NCBI GenBank assembly: GCA_024138025.1
Contig: JAMXBD010004267.1
Location: 1 to 64,000, forward strand
Reading direction: 5' to 3'
Origin: Combretum micranthum
Lineage: Eukaryota; Streptophyta; Magnoliopsida; Myrtales; Combretaceae
DNA: 64,000 nt
Part shown: one piece after another, positions 11,665 to 22,313 of the stretch
Numbering within the stretch: position 1 is the first letter of the stretch
Layout: every line of letters begins with the position of its first letter
Position numbers and translations under genes: made by a program
Notes under the pieces: generated by a model
Seen by the model: only the letters and a program-made list of their open reading frames with translations
Database searches by the model: none
What the model was told of the DNA's origin: nothing

Positions 11665-11775
11665 GTATGTAAATATATATTGTTTACTTAAAGTTATTAG
11701 ACACAATCACAAGTAGATGAGTAGTAGAAGTCTTTATAAGTTGAAAATAACATGAACTTAATAATTGATACTTAG
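11665..11775 (+). other. Possible intron between gag and protease
   Basis: GTATGT at 11665 and TTAG at 11772-11775 bound 111 bases of very AT-rich, non-coding sequence with a TTAAT-type branch-point candidate about 20 bases before the acceptor. Coding similarity to gag stops at 11664 and protease similarity resumes right after. The exact join leaves the frame one base out, which could be another of the many small indels. Inference from sequence only. Confidence 0.4.
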
Positions 11776-12170
11776 GATCCATTCAAGTAGGGGATCAGAC
11801 TGCGTATGCTTTGTTTGACACTGGAGCAACGCATTCTTTCATAAATACGGATTAGCAAGGCGTATAAAATACCAATTGGGAGCATGAGTAAAGAATTGAG
11901 AGTTACTACGCCAACTGGAGATTTAGTGGTGACACGGGAAATGATCAAATTGTCCAATAAAGATTGGAGATCGAATCAATTGCTGATTTAATTCTGATAG
12001 AGATGCAAAAATATGATATTATTTTGGGTATGGTTTGGTTAACTGTAAAAGCAAAAGTTAATTGCCATCTCAAAATAGTATCTTTTGTCAATAATCAAGG
12101 AGAAAGAAAAGAATATAAAGGTGAGATACTCAGAGAAGTCAGAAGTAGGATAACAGCAATTGAAGTGGAA
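11776..12170 (+). pseudogene. pol (PR): Aspartic protease domain of pol
   Basis: The retropepsin-type protease processes the Gag-Pol polyprotein. The active-site triplet DTGA is intact at 11817-11828 in the context ALFDTGATHSFI. Downstream, the flap-to-C-terminal part with the conserved hydrophobic pattern YDIILGMVWL is in a different frame (near 12018-12050), after stops and shifts at 11850-11960. Canonical family members have GMDWL here; this copy has GMVWL. Its length and place before RT fit gypsy pol. Confidence 0.85.
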
Positions 12171-12960
12171 AATGAAGAAGATATGGAGATGAACGGTTGT
12201 ATTCTTGGAGCAACTGAAGGTGAATCCAAGAAATTGGATATTCATACCATTCGAACAGTATGTGAATACTCAGATGTATTTCCAGATGAATTACCGGGAT
12301 TACCCCCACATAGAGAAGTGGAATTCTCAATTGATTTGATACCTGGAACCGAACCAGTATCAAAAGCTCCGTATCGAATGGCACCTGTGGAATTGAAAGA
12401 ATTGAAGGTGCAGTTACAAGAATTGTTGGATAAAGGATTTATCAGACCAGTGTTTCACCTTGGGGAGCACCCGTGCTGTTTGTGAAAAAGAAAGATGGAT
12501 CAATGAGACTCTGTATTGATTATAGGGAATTAAACAGGGTAACTATCAAGAACAAATATCCTTTACCCAGGATTGATGATCTTTTTGATCAACTGAGAGG
12601 AGCAAAGGTATTTTCCCGAATTGATTTAAAGTCAGGATATCATCAAATCGAATCAAAGCAGAAGATGTACCAAAGACTGCATTCCGAACTAGGTATGGTC
12701 ATTATGAATTTTTGGTCATGCCATTTGGATTAACCAATGCACCAGCAGTTTTTATGGATCTGATGAATCGTATTTTTAGACCTTTGCTGGATAATTGTGT
12801 GATTGTTTTCATAGATGATATACTTGTATATTCGTCTAATGAAGAACAACATGATGAGAATTTGAGAAGTGTGTTACAGATATTGAGAGACAATAAGTTG
12901 TATGCCAAATTGTCTAAGTGTGAATTTTGGCTTAGTATATATCATTCCTTGGACATATTG
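12171..12960 (+). pseudogene. pol (RT): Reverse transcriptase domain of pol, frameshifted
   Basis: RT copies the element RNA into DNA. The linker DVFPDELPGLPPHREVEF (from ~12270) is the classic gypsy RT lead-in. Then come [26 protein letters not shown] and [30 protein letters not shown] follows, then the catalytic FIDD in [10 protein letters not shown] (GAT GAT at 12814-12819), so the active site is intact. Frames change near 12475, 12660-12720 and after 12930. It lies in pol order after protease and before RNase H. Frameshifts, not active-site changes, disable it. Confidence 0.93.
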
Positions 12961-13652
12961 TTTCTGGAGAAGGGATATCAGTTGATCCTGCAAAAGTTAA
13001 AGCTATTGTGGAATGGAAAAGACCTGAAACTGTTACTGAAATTAGGAGTTTCTTGGGATTGGCAGGATATTATCGGAAATTTGTGAAGGATTTCTCAAAG
13101 ATTGCACGACCTTTGACTCAATTGACTCGAAAGAATGAGAAATTCGAGTGGAATGATGTACGTGAACAAAGTTTCCAAGAGTTGAAGAAAAGGTTAATAT
13201 CAGCACCAATTTGGTCTTGCCCAATGACAAGATTTATATACTGTCTATAGTGATGCATCTAGAAATGGATTGGGATGTGTGTTAATGCAAAATGGAAAAG
13301 TAATAGCATATGCTTCTAGACAATTGAAACCACATGAGATGAATTACCCCACTCATGATCTAGAATTGGCTGCTATTGTTTTTGCACTCAAGATTTGGCG
13401 TCACTATTTGTATGGGCATGGAAATGTGAAATATATACGGATCACAAGAGTTTGAAGTATATATTTACACAAAAAGAGTTGAATATGAGACAAAGGCGAT
13501 GGTTGGAATTAATTAAAGATTATGATCTTACCATTAATTACCATCCGGGTAAAGTGAATGCTGTGGCGGATGCATTGAGCCGGAAAAGTTATGGAGAAGT
13601 GGCTTCAATTCTAACGGAACAAAAAGAACTTATCAAGAATTTGAGAGATTAA
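12961..13652 (+). pseudogene. pol (RH): RT connection and RNase H domain of pol, frameshifted
   Basis: RNase H removes RNA from the RNA:DNA hybrid. The RT thumb/connection is seen as [18 protein letters not shown] (from ~13045). RNase H shows [13 protein letters not shown] with the first catalytic Asp (near 13250), the Glu in [22 protein letters not shown] with another Asp, and the end motif [16 protein letters not shown]. Shifts occur near 13080, 13210 and 13430. The domain order and motifs match the plant gypsy pattern. Confidence 0.92.
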
Positions 13653-14786
13653 ACTTGGAATTCTCAATACAAGGTTTGGAAGCTGAGTTAGGAAATCTAA
13701 TTTTGGAACCTACTTTGCTTCAAAGAATTAAAGAAGCCCAGAAGGATATTGAAATTCAAGAATTAAACAGGGAATATCCCAAGGAAAGTACAAAGATTTT
13801 CATGTGGATGGAGAAGAAGTATTGAGAATGAATAAAAGATTGTGTGTGCCACATGATGAAAGCTTGAGGAAGGAATTAATGCATGAAGCACATTATTCTG
13901 GATATTCTATACACCCAGGAGAAACAAAGACATATCAAGAGCTGAAAAGTGCATATTGGTGGAATGGAATGAAAAAGGATATTGCAGAATTTGTTGCTAA
14001 ATGTGATGTATGTCAAAGGATCAAAGCTGAACATCAAAAACCAGGTGGATTGTTGAAACCATTACCAATACCTGATGGAAGTGGGATCAAATTTCTATGG
14101 ATTTTGTATGCTCATTACCTAAAACAAATGCAGGTCATGATGCTGTTTGGGTTATTGTGGATAGACTTACAAAATCAGCTCATTTCTTGCCAATTAACAT
14201 GACATATCCATTGGAGAAATTGGCACGAATATATTTGAAGGAGATTGTGAGATTGCATGGTGTGCCTGCTGGTATAGTATCAGATAGAGATCCACGGTTT
14301 GTATCCAGATTTTGGCAAGGATTACAAAAAGCTTTGGGAACCCGGTTGAATTTCAGTACAGCTTATCATCCTCAAACTGATGGACAAACTGAAAGGACTA
14401 TTCAGACATTGGAAGATATGTTGAGAGCATGTATTATGGAATTAAAGGAAATTGGGACCAACATTTACCATTAGTGGAATTTGCGTACAATAACAGCTAC
14501 CATTCAAGCATAGGAATGCCACCTTATGAAGCTTTATATGGTAGAAAGTGTCGGTCACCATTGTTCTGGGATAACTTGGAGAAAGTATTGGTTGGACCTG
14601 AATTGGTTCAAGAAACTAATGAAAAGATTTCAGTGATAAAGCAAAGAATGAAAGCAGCACAAGATAGACAAAAGAGCTGGGCAGACTTGAAAAGAAGAGA
14701 ATTGGAATTTAATGAAGGAGAACATGTATACTTAAAGATAAGTCCAATAAAAGTCTTCATGGTAGACAAACAAAAGGCAAGTTGAG
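13653..14786 (+). pseudogene. pol (INT): Integrase zinc-binding and catalytic core, frameshifted
   Basis: Integrase inserts element DNA into the genome. After a short linker, the HHCC finger is seen: EAHYSGYSIHPG supplies two His and KCDVCQRIKAEHQ the two Cys (13885-14035). The catalytic triad is intact: Asp in MDFV (14100-14102), Asp in SDRDPRF (14283-14285), Glu in DGQTERTIQ (14391-14393), with 35 residues between the second Asp and the Glu, i.e. D,D35E. Frames change near 14100, 14440 and 14740. The C-terminal part SYHSSIGMPPYEALYGRKC is typical of plant gypsy integrases. Confidence 0.93.
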
Positions 14787-15163
14787 TCCTAGATATATTG
14801 GACCATTTGAGATATTAGAACGAGTTGGGAATCTGGCATATCGTCTTGCATTGCCACCTAATTTGTCTGGTATACATAATGTTTTCCATGTATCGGTTCT
14901 AAGAAAGTATGTACCGGATCCAGATAAGATAGTGGAATTAGAACCAATTGATTTGAAGGAGAATTTGACTTATGAAAAGCATCCAGTTAAGATTTTGGAC
15001 CGGAAAGTGCAAGTTCTCAGGAATAAAGAAATCCACTATGTCAAAGTATTATGGGATCCACAGACAGAAGAGATTACTGGGAATTAGAAGAGGAGATCAA
15101 GAAAAGCTATCCTCATTTGTTTGAAAACTCAGGTACGCATTCAAGCTTTGAGGACAAAGCTTA
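14787..15163 (+). pseudogene. pol (CHD): Integrase C-terminus: GPY/F module and chromodomain
   Basis: RYIGPFEILERVGNLAYRL opens the GPY/F module, then HNVFHVSVLRKYVPDP. The chromodomain follows: PVKILDRKVQVLRNKEI and VKVLWDPQTEE, and after a one-base loss near 15077 the aromatic-bearing WELEEEIKKSYPHLF. Chromodomains on gypsy integrases steer insertion toward particular chromatin. The tail after it runs almost to the polypurine tract. Its presence is the main reason for calling the element a chromovirus. Confidence 0.85.
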
Positions 15164-15167
15164 TTTT

Positions 15168-15180
15168 AAGGGGGGGAGAA
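15168..15180 (+). other. Polypurine tract
   Basis: A purine run AAGGGGGGGAGAA directly abuts the 3' LTR start (TG at 15181). It primes plus-strand synthesis in LTR elements. Confidence 0.92.
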
Positions 15181-18100
15181 TGTAAACCCCGGGAATTTTT
15201 CACATTAGTCCGACTTCATAATAGATTATATAAACTAGATAATAGATTTAGATTCTGAGTGAAGTCTAATAATAGGTAATATTTAGATTTTTGGATAAAT
15301 GAAAGATTTAGGAATCGAATAAAGAGATTCTTTAACCCTAGTTAATACCGAAAACGAATCTTGTATCTTGAATAACTAATTCAAGATATGATCTAAAATC
15401 TAGACCCGAAACCTAGTATACAAATAGATTTAAATAGAAAATGTGAATATAAAGATTAAATGATTGTTTTGATCCGATAATGATTCAAGACTAGAATAAC
15501 GAGTAGTAATGAGTTTATATTTAGACTTAAACCCTAATTTTGAGATTCCTAGTTAAATTTAAAAGCTACTAATAAGAATTTATGTTCAGTATCAAAACTA
15601 GAGATATAAATATAGTTTTTTCTGTATTAAGCCAATACTATAAATGATTATTTATGCTTAAACTAGAAAACGATGATCCAAAAATGAACCGTTAAGATTT
15701 TAAATACACAACGAAAATATAAACTGACAAATAACTCAAAATCTAAACTTCAAATAAATAATCGGATCACGCTATTGTTCTAAACCGAGTTTTCTTAAGC
15801 TATCGGAGCCTGAAACAAAAATTGACCAATGAGCTTAAGAAATCCAAATCGCGGGAGATAAAATTATACGAATAATTAACTACGTATATATATACCTAAA
15901 TTTGTATTATTTGAAAATCTAAGTTTTGTATAAACTTTATACATATTTTTGTACAAAACTTCCAAATACTAGCTAATATATACCCGTATAACCCGTATAA
16001 TTAACTCAAAATTTAATTAAATAAATAAACTAATGTATATATGTATGTTTTTTCGGCTAATTCGGTGCAATTGTGGAGGAAGGAAGAGGAGCGAAACTTG
16101 CTTCAATAATGCATTTTAAGTCAAAAACTCAACTCCAACAACCTATCAAATGGTGACAACATCATTAGTATTAAATGCAATGAAAACAACTGCAAAATGA
16201 AGAGAAATTCGGAGAAAATGAAGGAGAATAAGCAGCCGCAACCACTCCTTTTCTCTTCTATATATATATGTAATTAAAGCATTGATGAAGACAAACAAAT
16301 CCAAACTTCTCAGCATCTTCCAGAACGAAATCACTTCCCAAAAACAATCAAACGAACTAGAAACGAAAAACAAACAGATTATAAACATAAACTCGGATCA
16401 AAGGAAATACAGGCTAAAAACCCTCAAAAACGAGCTCAAAGGTAAGTGGACTTGGTTTAAAGGATTTCGTTCGAAGATATGATTTGTAACTGACTATAAA
16501 ATCATCTTAGGAACTTATTAAACCACAAATATAAGCTTCGGATTGCACTCCAAGAGCTCCAACGTGGTAAATTTCAAAACCTAGCCTTATGTTTCAAAGA
16601 ATCGAAACCTATGTATTCATGTGTTTAAACGTGTTAAAGTTGTTATATATCCTTATATGTGATGTAATAAACTCTTAGAAGTAGTTTAAGTAAGTTTCTA
16701 ACGTGTAAAAATCAAAGAAAAAGAATCGAACCGAGGAGGAAGATGATGAACAGTGCAACGCTGCCTCAAGGCCGGCGGCTTACATGGATAGGCTGGCGGC
16801 TTACAGGCGGCTTACAGGCGGCTTACACTCAAACAGAGGCTACGTAAAATAATTTTCACGAAAAACATCAACGTAAGCCGGCTACCTGGAGATCTACGCC
16901 AGCGGCGTAGGGTCGGCGTAAATTGTAAGCTGGCAGCTTTCAACACCGATGCTTTCGATACGAAATTTTTTCTTCAAAATGATTTTACACCGGCACCTGG
17001 GGATTTAGGCCGGCGGCCTTGAGCCGGCTTATAGCTAAAATTTTTCCAACGAAAGCTTTTCTGACCTAAACCATATATATTATATATATAATATATCTAC
17101 TAAGTATGTATATATGTTTGTTATGTAAATATATATTAGATAGTGACTTTAATACAAATAATTAAGTCTATTTAGAAGTAATATCTATTAACTTTTGAAA
17201 CCCTAGAACTAAGAAAATATTTAGAGTAATATTAGTCTGATATTTGTTTTAGCAAATAAAATATATAAGAATGGAAATTGAAAAAAGTTAATTTCCTCAG
17301 TAATATGACTTCTAAAATAACCAAACAATTATGAGAGATTAAATAGGAAACAAGACAATACTAAGTATTAATATCGAGTCTAGGACACAGGCCTGTAGGA
17401 ATTTAGCTATGGTATTGATGAATATTTTGTTTTAATAGGTAAATTTGACTCATTAGAGATCTATCCAGTGGATACTAGACTGAGTCGGTATGAGCAGGTG
17501 AGTAATTCAGTCATATTGTGCGGTTGTGGTTGTAAATAGTCGAATATGTAATGCAAGATAATCAAATGAATGTTTTGTTGAAAGTATGATATGATCTGAT
17601 TGTATGATTGTTAAAATATCTTTTCTAAGCGATAACGCAATGGTTGGTGTGTGCAGTAGTATAATGACGATTGTGTGTAATGTATGGTCATCAAAATTGA
17701 TTAGATTTATTGACTTAACAAAATAATATGGACATGCATTGCACGGAATTGCATTATTGCTATATGGTTGTGACAGGCCTGTACGTATTAATATTTCGGA
17801 TCTCTGTTTTTGCTTGGTTGATCAATGTGTGAGTCTTCCAAGGTTCTCCTTGGTCTGGCGGTCCTATGTGGAACTAAAAGCACGAAGAACGTCGCCCGTA
17901 GAATCGCTTTTGAAATGATTAATACTTAGGGAGTTTCTAAGGGGATTGCAGGAGATGGTTTGTGGAAGCCACTATTCAAAGTGATAACATTAAAACGAGA
18001 AATCGTTGATTCTCCTGTGTACTTAGTCTCTCTGGGCAGGGGGTCATTGAGTTTTTGTTCTTCAACCCATTGAAAAGAGGGCGTAAATCTTTTCCTGTTT

Positions 18101-18565
18101 GGATTCTAGATCATCCAAACTTGTATCTTTGCATATGGTTGAGTGATTGCATTGCATATGATTGTTTAATGACTGAGTGACGTATGGTATGTCTGGTTAT
18201 TCACTGAGCGGTGGTTTTGCTCATACTCCTACAGTCTTTTCAGGTTCACTTTACGTCCCTGGTTAGTTACATCTAGGATATGGCTCCGGTAAGGGCTTTG
18301 AAGCTAGAAGTCTACAGATCTATTTTAGTTGATGTTATGTACTATTAGAGTAGTTATTTAGTTGTATACTTCAACAGAGATATATGGTTTGTAATAGTTT
18401 GTAATGGTTATTCACTAAATCATTTCATCTCATATATTTGTTATTTCTTATCAAGCAACTTAAAGATCATGTTGTTTTAAAAACCTGTCATTCTCTGAAG
18501 GTAATCTGGTGATAATATTCAAGTGTAACTTGTTTATTATACTAGGATACCCTCGGGGCGTGATA
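15181..18565 (+). repeat. 3' LTR of the family A element
   Basis: It is 3385 bp long, starts TGTAAACCCCGGG and ends GGGCGTGATA (the final CA has become TA), followed by the TSD TTGAA. It carries the same TATA-like box (16259-16269) and GC-rich module (16758-17035) as the 5' LTR. Differences are mainly missing single bases. Confidence 0.95.
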
Positions 18566-18570
18566 TTGAA

Positions 18571-19013
18571 CTTGGAATAGTGGTAATAGTAGACAAGTCA
18601 TCTACTTCATTGGTAGTAAAGAAAATACGGGAAAAAGGCTATAACTGTAATTTTTATAGCCCGAAAAATTATAAAACTTATATTTTTGAAATCTTTATAA
18701 AATTTCGGTTCTAACGAGTGTTCCGGAATATTTTTCTAAGTTTCTGGTCCTGGGGCTCACTTTTCCATAATGGGGCTCGGGAAGGCCCGGAATAGAAAAT
18801 TTTCCGAAATTAAAACTTTCTATGGTTTGAAATATACTTTAAAACAATATTTCACATTAAATTATTTTATAAGATTTCTTTTGATATGAAACAAAAGGAA
18901 AGTCGGATATAGGGTTTCTAAGTTTCTCTTACAAGGCTTGAACTAATCCGATTTAGGGTTTCGCTTTCCGGTTCCCAAAGTTTACTTGACTATTGGGAAA
19001 ACCGGGGTTTACA
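18571..19013 (-). mobile_element. Family B LTR, reverse (B2, part 2: LTR start)
   Basis: On the minus strand it starts at 19013 with TGTAAACCCCGGTTTTCCCA and matches the first ~450 bases of B LTRs (compare 22314 and the minus strand from 38646). It rejoins 4801-5479 across the A insertion. The bases beyond the edge belong to another B LTR (B1), so one B LTR inserted into another in opposite orientation. Confidence 0.8.
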
Positions 19014-20020
19014 ATTACTTTGATTAGTGGATTGACCAATTGACTCATCCATAAGAGAGAAGTATCAACATGGCCGAGTGAGTCTATTCTCCTTATTTTT
19101 CATGCTTATGTTTGTGCTTGTAAATTTAGTTGCATTAAACTTAAAGAAAGATAAAATTGAAGATGTATGAGAACGTGATTGAAAGAATATTAAGTATATC
19201 AAAGCATGAAATGCTTGTAATAAATTGTATGCTTGTAATAAAGTGTTGCTTATTATCACGTTGAAGTGTTTGAAATTGGTTGATCATTGTAAAAAATTAA
19301 ATATAAAGGTCATGTTTTAAATAAACGTTGATGCATGCCCTTCATATGTAGAGTCACATTGCATTCGCTATTATACAATTAGTGGGACAAGTGTATGATA
19401 GTGGTGGTAGGCATAACCAGTATATTATGTATGTGGCGAGTAACAGCCGGTAAAAACTACATAAATTGATGGCTAATAGGAGCTAGTACTAACTACATAT
19501 TTTTTATGTCGTATAAGAGCCGATAAGATCTATAAAACTTGTATTTAAAAGAATTAGTGGTCGTAATGGGCTAGAATACCTAACCGCGAATGAAGGGCGT
19601 AATTCATTCAACATATGATTCCCGAAAAATCATATGTCTTGTATGCTCATGTGCTTATCGCATCCCATTTGCTTGTTTAATAAACTTGGTTGATATTTTA
19701 TTTCAAGTATGAATTTTGGGATTAAACTCACTAAGCCTGTAAACTTACGTCCTTTATATTTGATATTGGAATTTAGGGGGGTATGCCCCTAAGAATCATG
19801 TAATAGACCTTTAATTGTTAAATTATGATCTATTTTATTTCTAGATTCTTGTGTGTTCATTTTTACTTGCTTAGTCCACACTTCCCAAAAGCGTCTCCTA
19901 TTAACGTGCTAGACGCCTTACATGTAATACCGAGACTTTTGCATGACTAAGGTAGTCATTCTCGAGTCTTGAAATTATATGTGGCGGGCTGCCAGTTTAG
20001 GGTACCCTCGGGGCATGATA
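19014..20020 (+). mobile_element. Family B LTR, 3' end (B1)
   Basis: This is the last ~1 kb of a forward B LTR. Signs are 'ccgagtgagtctattctcc', 'gaagggcgtaattcat', 'ccatttgcttgtttaataaac' and the terminal block GGTACCCTCGGGGCATGATA ending at 20020. No primer site follows, so it is a solo or 3' LTR. Its left part lies beyond the nested insertions, outside the window. Confidence 0.78.
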
Positions 20021-22105
20021 ATTTTTGCTTCAAATCTGATTAAAAACACTTTGATTCTTCTTCTTTTGATTCAAGGAGTTGGAAAACAACAATTTAACAT
20101 TAAAAGCACTAGATTCATAGGAATTTAACTAAAAAATTATCAAAATAAGCTCAAATTCCTATGAAAAAGAATAGAATAAAATTAACTTATCACAGCCCCA
20201 CATACTTCTCTTGCTGTTGATGCCAGTAGCAGTAGTAGTCTTGCTCCTCTTCCTTCTTTAGGCTTGAAAGATGAACATCAAGCATGATTCAAGGAATTGA
20301 CTGTCAAAAAAGTTCCTAAGCTCAATGTTAAATTTGATTGGGAAGTTTTAGGCAAATATGGTTTGGTTTACGTTATGAATCGTTTCCTAGCTAACAATGT
20401 ATGGAAACAATTCTTCTCTCTCGAGGAGCATGCCTATATTGTCACCACTCTTGCTTTCCTAGAATCATTCTCAACACACCACAACATTATATCTACTAGG
20501 TTAAGCAATTCTACATGTTTTTTTGCTTTTGGCAAGTACTATAAGCTAAGCATGAGAGAGTTTATTGGACACATGGGACTTTGCTCGAATGTCGAATTGG
20601 ATATCCCTAAATTTACTCATTTGCCATTGTAACTAAGGAAGGTTTAGCAATATGATATCAACTGAGAAGCCATTCAAAGCTTCTAGGACAAAAGGCTCTA
20701 CTTTTAAGCTGCCAAGTCACAAGGTATGTCACTATATCATCGTGCAATCAATGCACTTAAGATCGAAGAATAGAGGCATAATTAAAAACGATAATATCAC
20801 CCCATTGTACAGCATGATCAGAGACTGTAGGATGAATGCAGGTGTATTCTTAACATAGGGGATAAGATACCAGGCTTCAGATCTGGGTAAAGGTATTTAT
20901 CATCACTAAGATTCTTAAGACTATGAACATCTAGCCCACCAAAAACCAACCTATAAACACTATTGATCCCTCTAAGAAACTTACGAAGAGTTTCTAACCC
21001 CAACATTGATGAAAAGATCGTAGGATAGTAAGTAGTTCAAAGCTTCCCACTTTTAGTTACTTAGCAGCTAATTTCACCCGGTGGGAGAGGTAGATATGAA
21101 AGATCAAGGAGGAAACACAAGCAGGAAATGACTAAGCTTCAAGATGAACATAAGAAAGAGTTGTCAAACATCAAGGTTGCTTTAAAACACCTCATTAATC
21201 TTGTTACAAAAGGTTTAGGGCAGTCGCTAATGATCGTGAGATTCCACTCCTTTCTTTTTTACGTTTAAACCCAACAAAGGATGTTAGGGATGGTAGTCCT
21301 CCATCTGCTTCATCACCCTAGCTTATACCTCAAGCATTAGCTCCTCCACCATTAGCTCACCAATTTCAGCAACCATAAGCATCAGTCCCTCAACCACCAC
21401 CTTCAAGTACCCACGGCCTTCACAACAGTGCTATTAAAGGAAATCCTAAGTGTCACACCCCGTCCCCACAAGCAACGGCGATGCGATGCTAGGGCAGACA
21501 AACCCACCACTGGCCCCCTCGTGATAATGGCCGACACCACCATTGCATCATGGTGACCCCACTCAACTGGTAAGAGGTGCTACCTTTGGGACAGGCAAAA
21601 GCCTCAAGTCATGGGTTCGATCCCTAGAGGCAGCAGACTGGGGTCAATCCATCCTGAGGGTAACAATACCTATAGTGCCTGTGGTACCCTTCGGGCATGC
21701 GTTGGTTAAGTCACTATGATGCAATGGTGGTGCTGGCCATTACCACTAGGGGGCCAGTGGTGGGTTTGCCTGCCCTGGCATCGCATCGCCGTCGCCTGCG
21801 AGGGCGGGGTATGACACTAAGCATGCACTTTTCCTTCTCTAAGTCAGCTACAATATCGACATCAACTATCTCCAACACCAGCATAAGCTCTAGCATCAAT
21901 GAAACCAGCACCAATACCACCTACTGCCACTTTACTAGCTAAGACCACTACCAAAGCTCCTACTATCGCTGAAAGCAAATGTAGGTCGAGTAGTACTGAT
22001 GAAGACGGTAATACTGATGACAGCAGCAGTGAATATTTTGATAGTGGAGATAATGATAAGGGAAAGGATGGAAGTGATGACGACTCCACTGAGCCAAAGT
22101 CTTGA
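20021..22105 (+). pseudogene. Remnant of an Athila/Tat-type ORF1-like transposon protein
   Basis: The coding remnant begins about 20190 (a Ser-rich leader, one in-frame TGA, then KKVPKLNVKFDWEVLGKYGL). It contains VWKQFFSLEEHAYIVTTLAFL and FFAFGKYYKLSMREFIGHMGL. This is the pattern of the plant-specific protein found in Athila-like elements (Gly/Leu-rich F..GK.Y.LS..EF box). I judge it from memory of the family. A second piece (about 20700-20860) has HYIIVQSMHLRSKNRGII and NITPLYSMI. A Lys/Glu-rich coiled-coil-like stretch is near 21110-21200, then Pro-rich sequence, and after the 366-bp insert an acidic Ser/Asp tail ending at 22105. Stops and shifts show it is dead. The function of the family is unknown. 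Confidence 0.55.
21451..21816 (+). mobile_element. 366-bp element with ~105-bp inverted repeats and a tRNA-like core
   Basis: The ends TGTCACACCCCG and CGGGGTATGACA are flanked by a perfect 5-bp duplication CTAAG (21446-21450 and 21817-21821). About 105 bases at each side are inverted copies with many matches (for example GGCGATGCGATGC near 21478-21490 and its complement near 21776-21788). The ~150-bp core has an A-box-like CTCAACTGGTAAGAGG (21562-21577) and a perfect B box GGTTCGATCCC (21614-21624), as in tRNA-derived SINEs. It interrupts the ORF1-like remnant. The class is unclear: it could be a foldback/MITE that captured a SINE head, or a small TG...CA LTR-like (TRIM) unit. Confidence 0.75.
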
Positions 22106-22313
22106 TTTCATGATTTTTGAGTCATGTCTATTTTGTTTTTCATTTTTCTTAAAAATAAAACCCTATGCTATGGTTTGGAATATTCTTTTAGGGCTACTTG
22201 TAGCTACCTTTGTTACTATTGATGACTTTTGCTAGCTAATCTAACTTTGACTTTAACAATTTGTCTCAATCTTGACATGTTCTGAACAATGCTTTAATGG
22301 CACAAAACCACTC
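22106..22313 (+). other. Non-coding remainder of the Athila-like element before the solo LTR
   Basis: About 200 bases with no ORF of note. They rejoin 26748 on once the solo B LTR and one copy of its duplication CACTC are removed. Confidence 0.45.

Larger units (their letters stand above)
5480..18565 (+). mobile_element. Complete Ty3/gypsy chromovirus-like element (family A), 13.1 kb
   Basis: This element has two direct LTRs (5480-8880 and 15181-18565), flanked by a perfect 5-bp target duplication TTGAA (5475-5479 and 18566-18570). Internal order is primer site, extra ORF, gag with three zinc knuckles, a possible intron, protease, RT, RNase H, integrase, GPY/F region, chromodomain, polypurine tract. 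That order and the chromodomain place it among plant chromoviruses, most like the Del/Tekay clade; the clade call is from memory of the family pattern. The LTRs are very alike, so insertion is fairly recent. gag-pol carries at least a dozen frame breaks, so the copy as written cannot make a polyprotein. It is inserted in the reverse B2 LTR. Confidence 0.95.

Noticed and set aside
21562..21640. Possible functional tRNA gene
   Set aside because: A and B boxes are present but no cloverleaf with acceptor stem could be drawn, and it is inside an inverted-repeat element.
21697..22089. Frames across the 366-bp inverted-repeat element and Ser-rich frames next to it
   Set aside because: The first is a read through an inverted repeat; the minus-strand Ser/Leu frames mirror the acidic tail coded on the plus strand.
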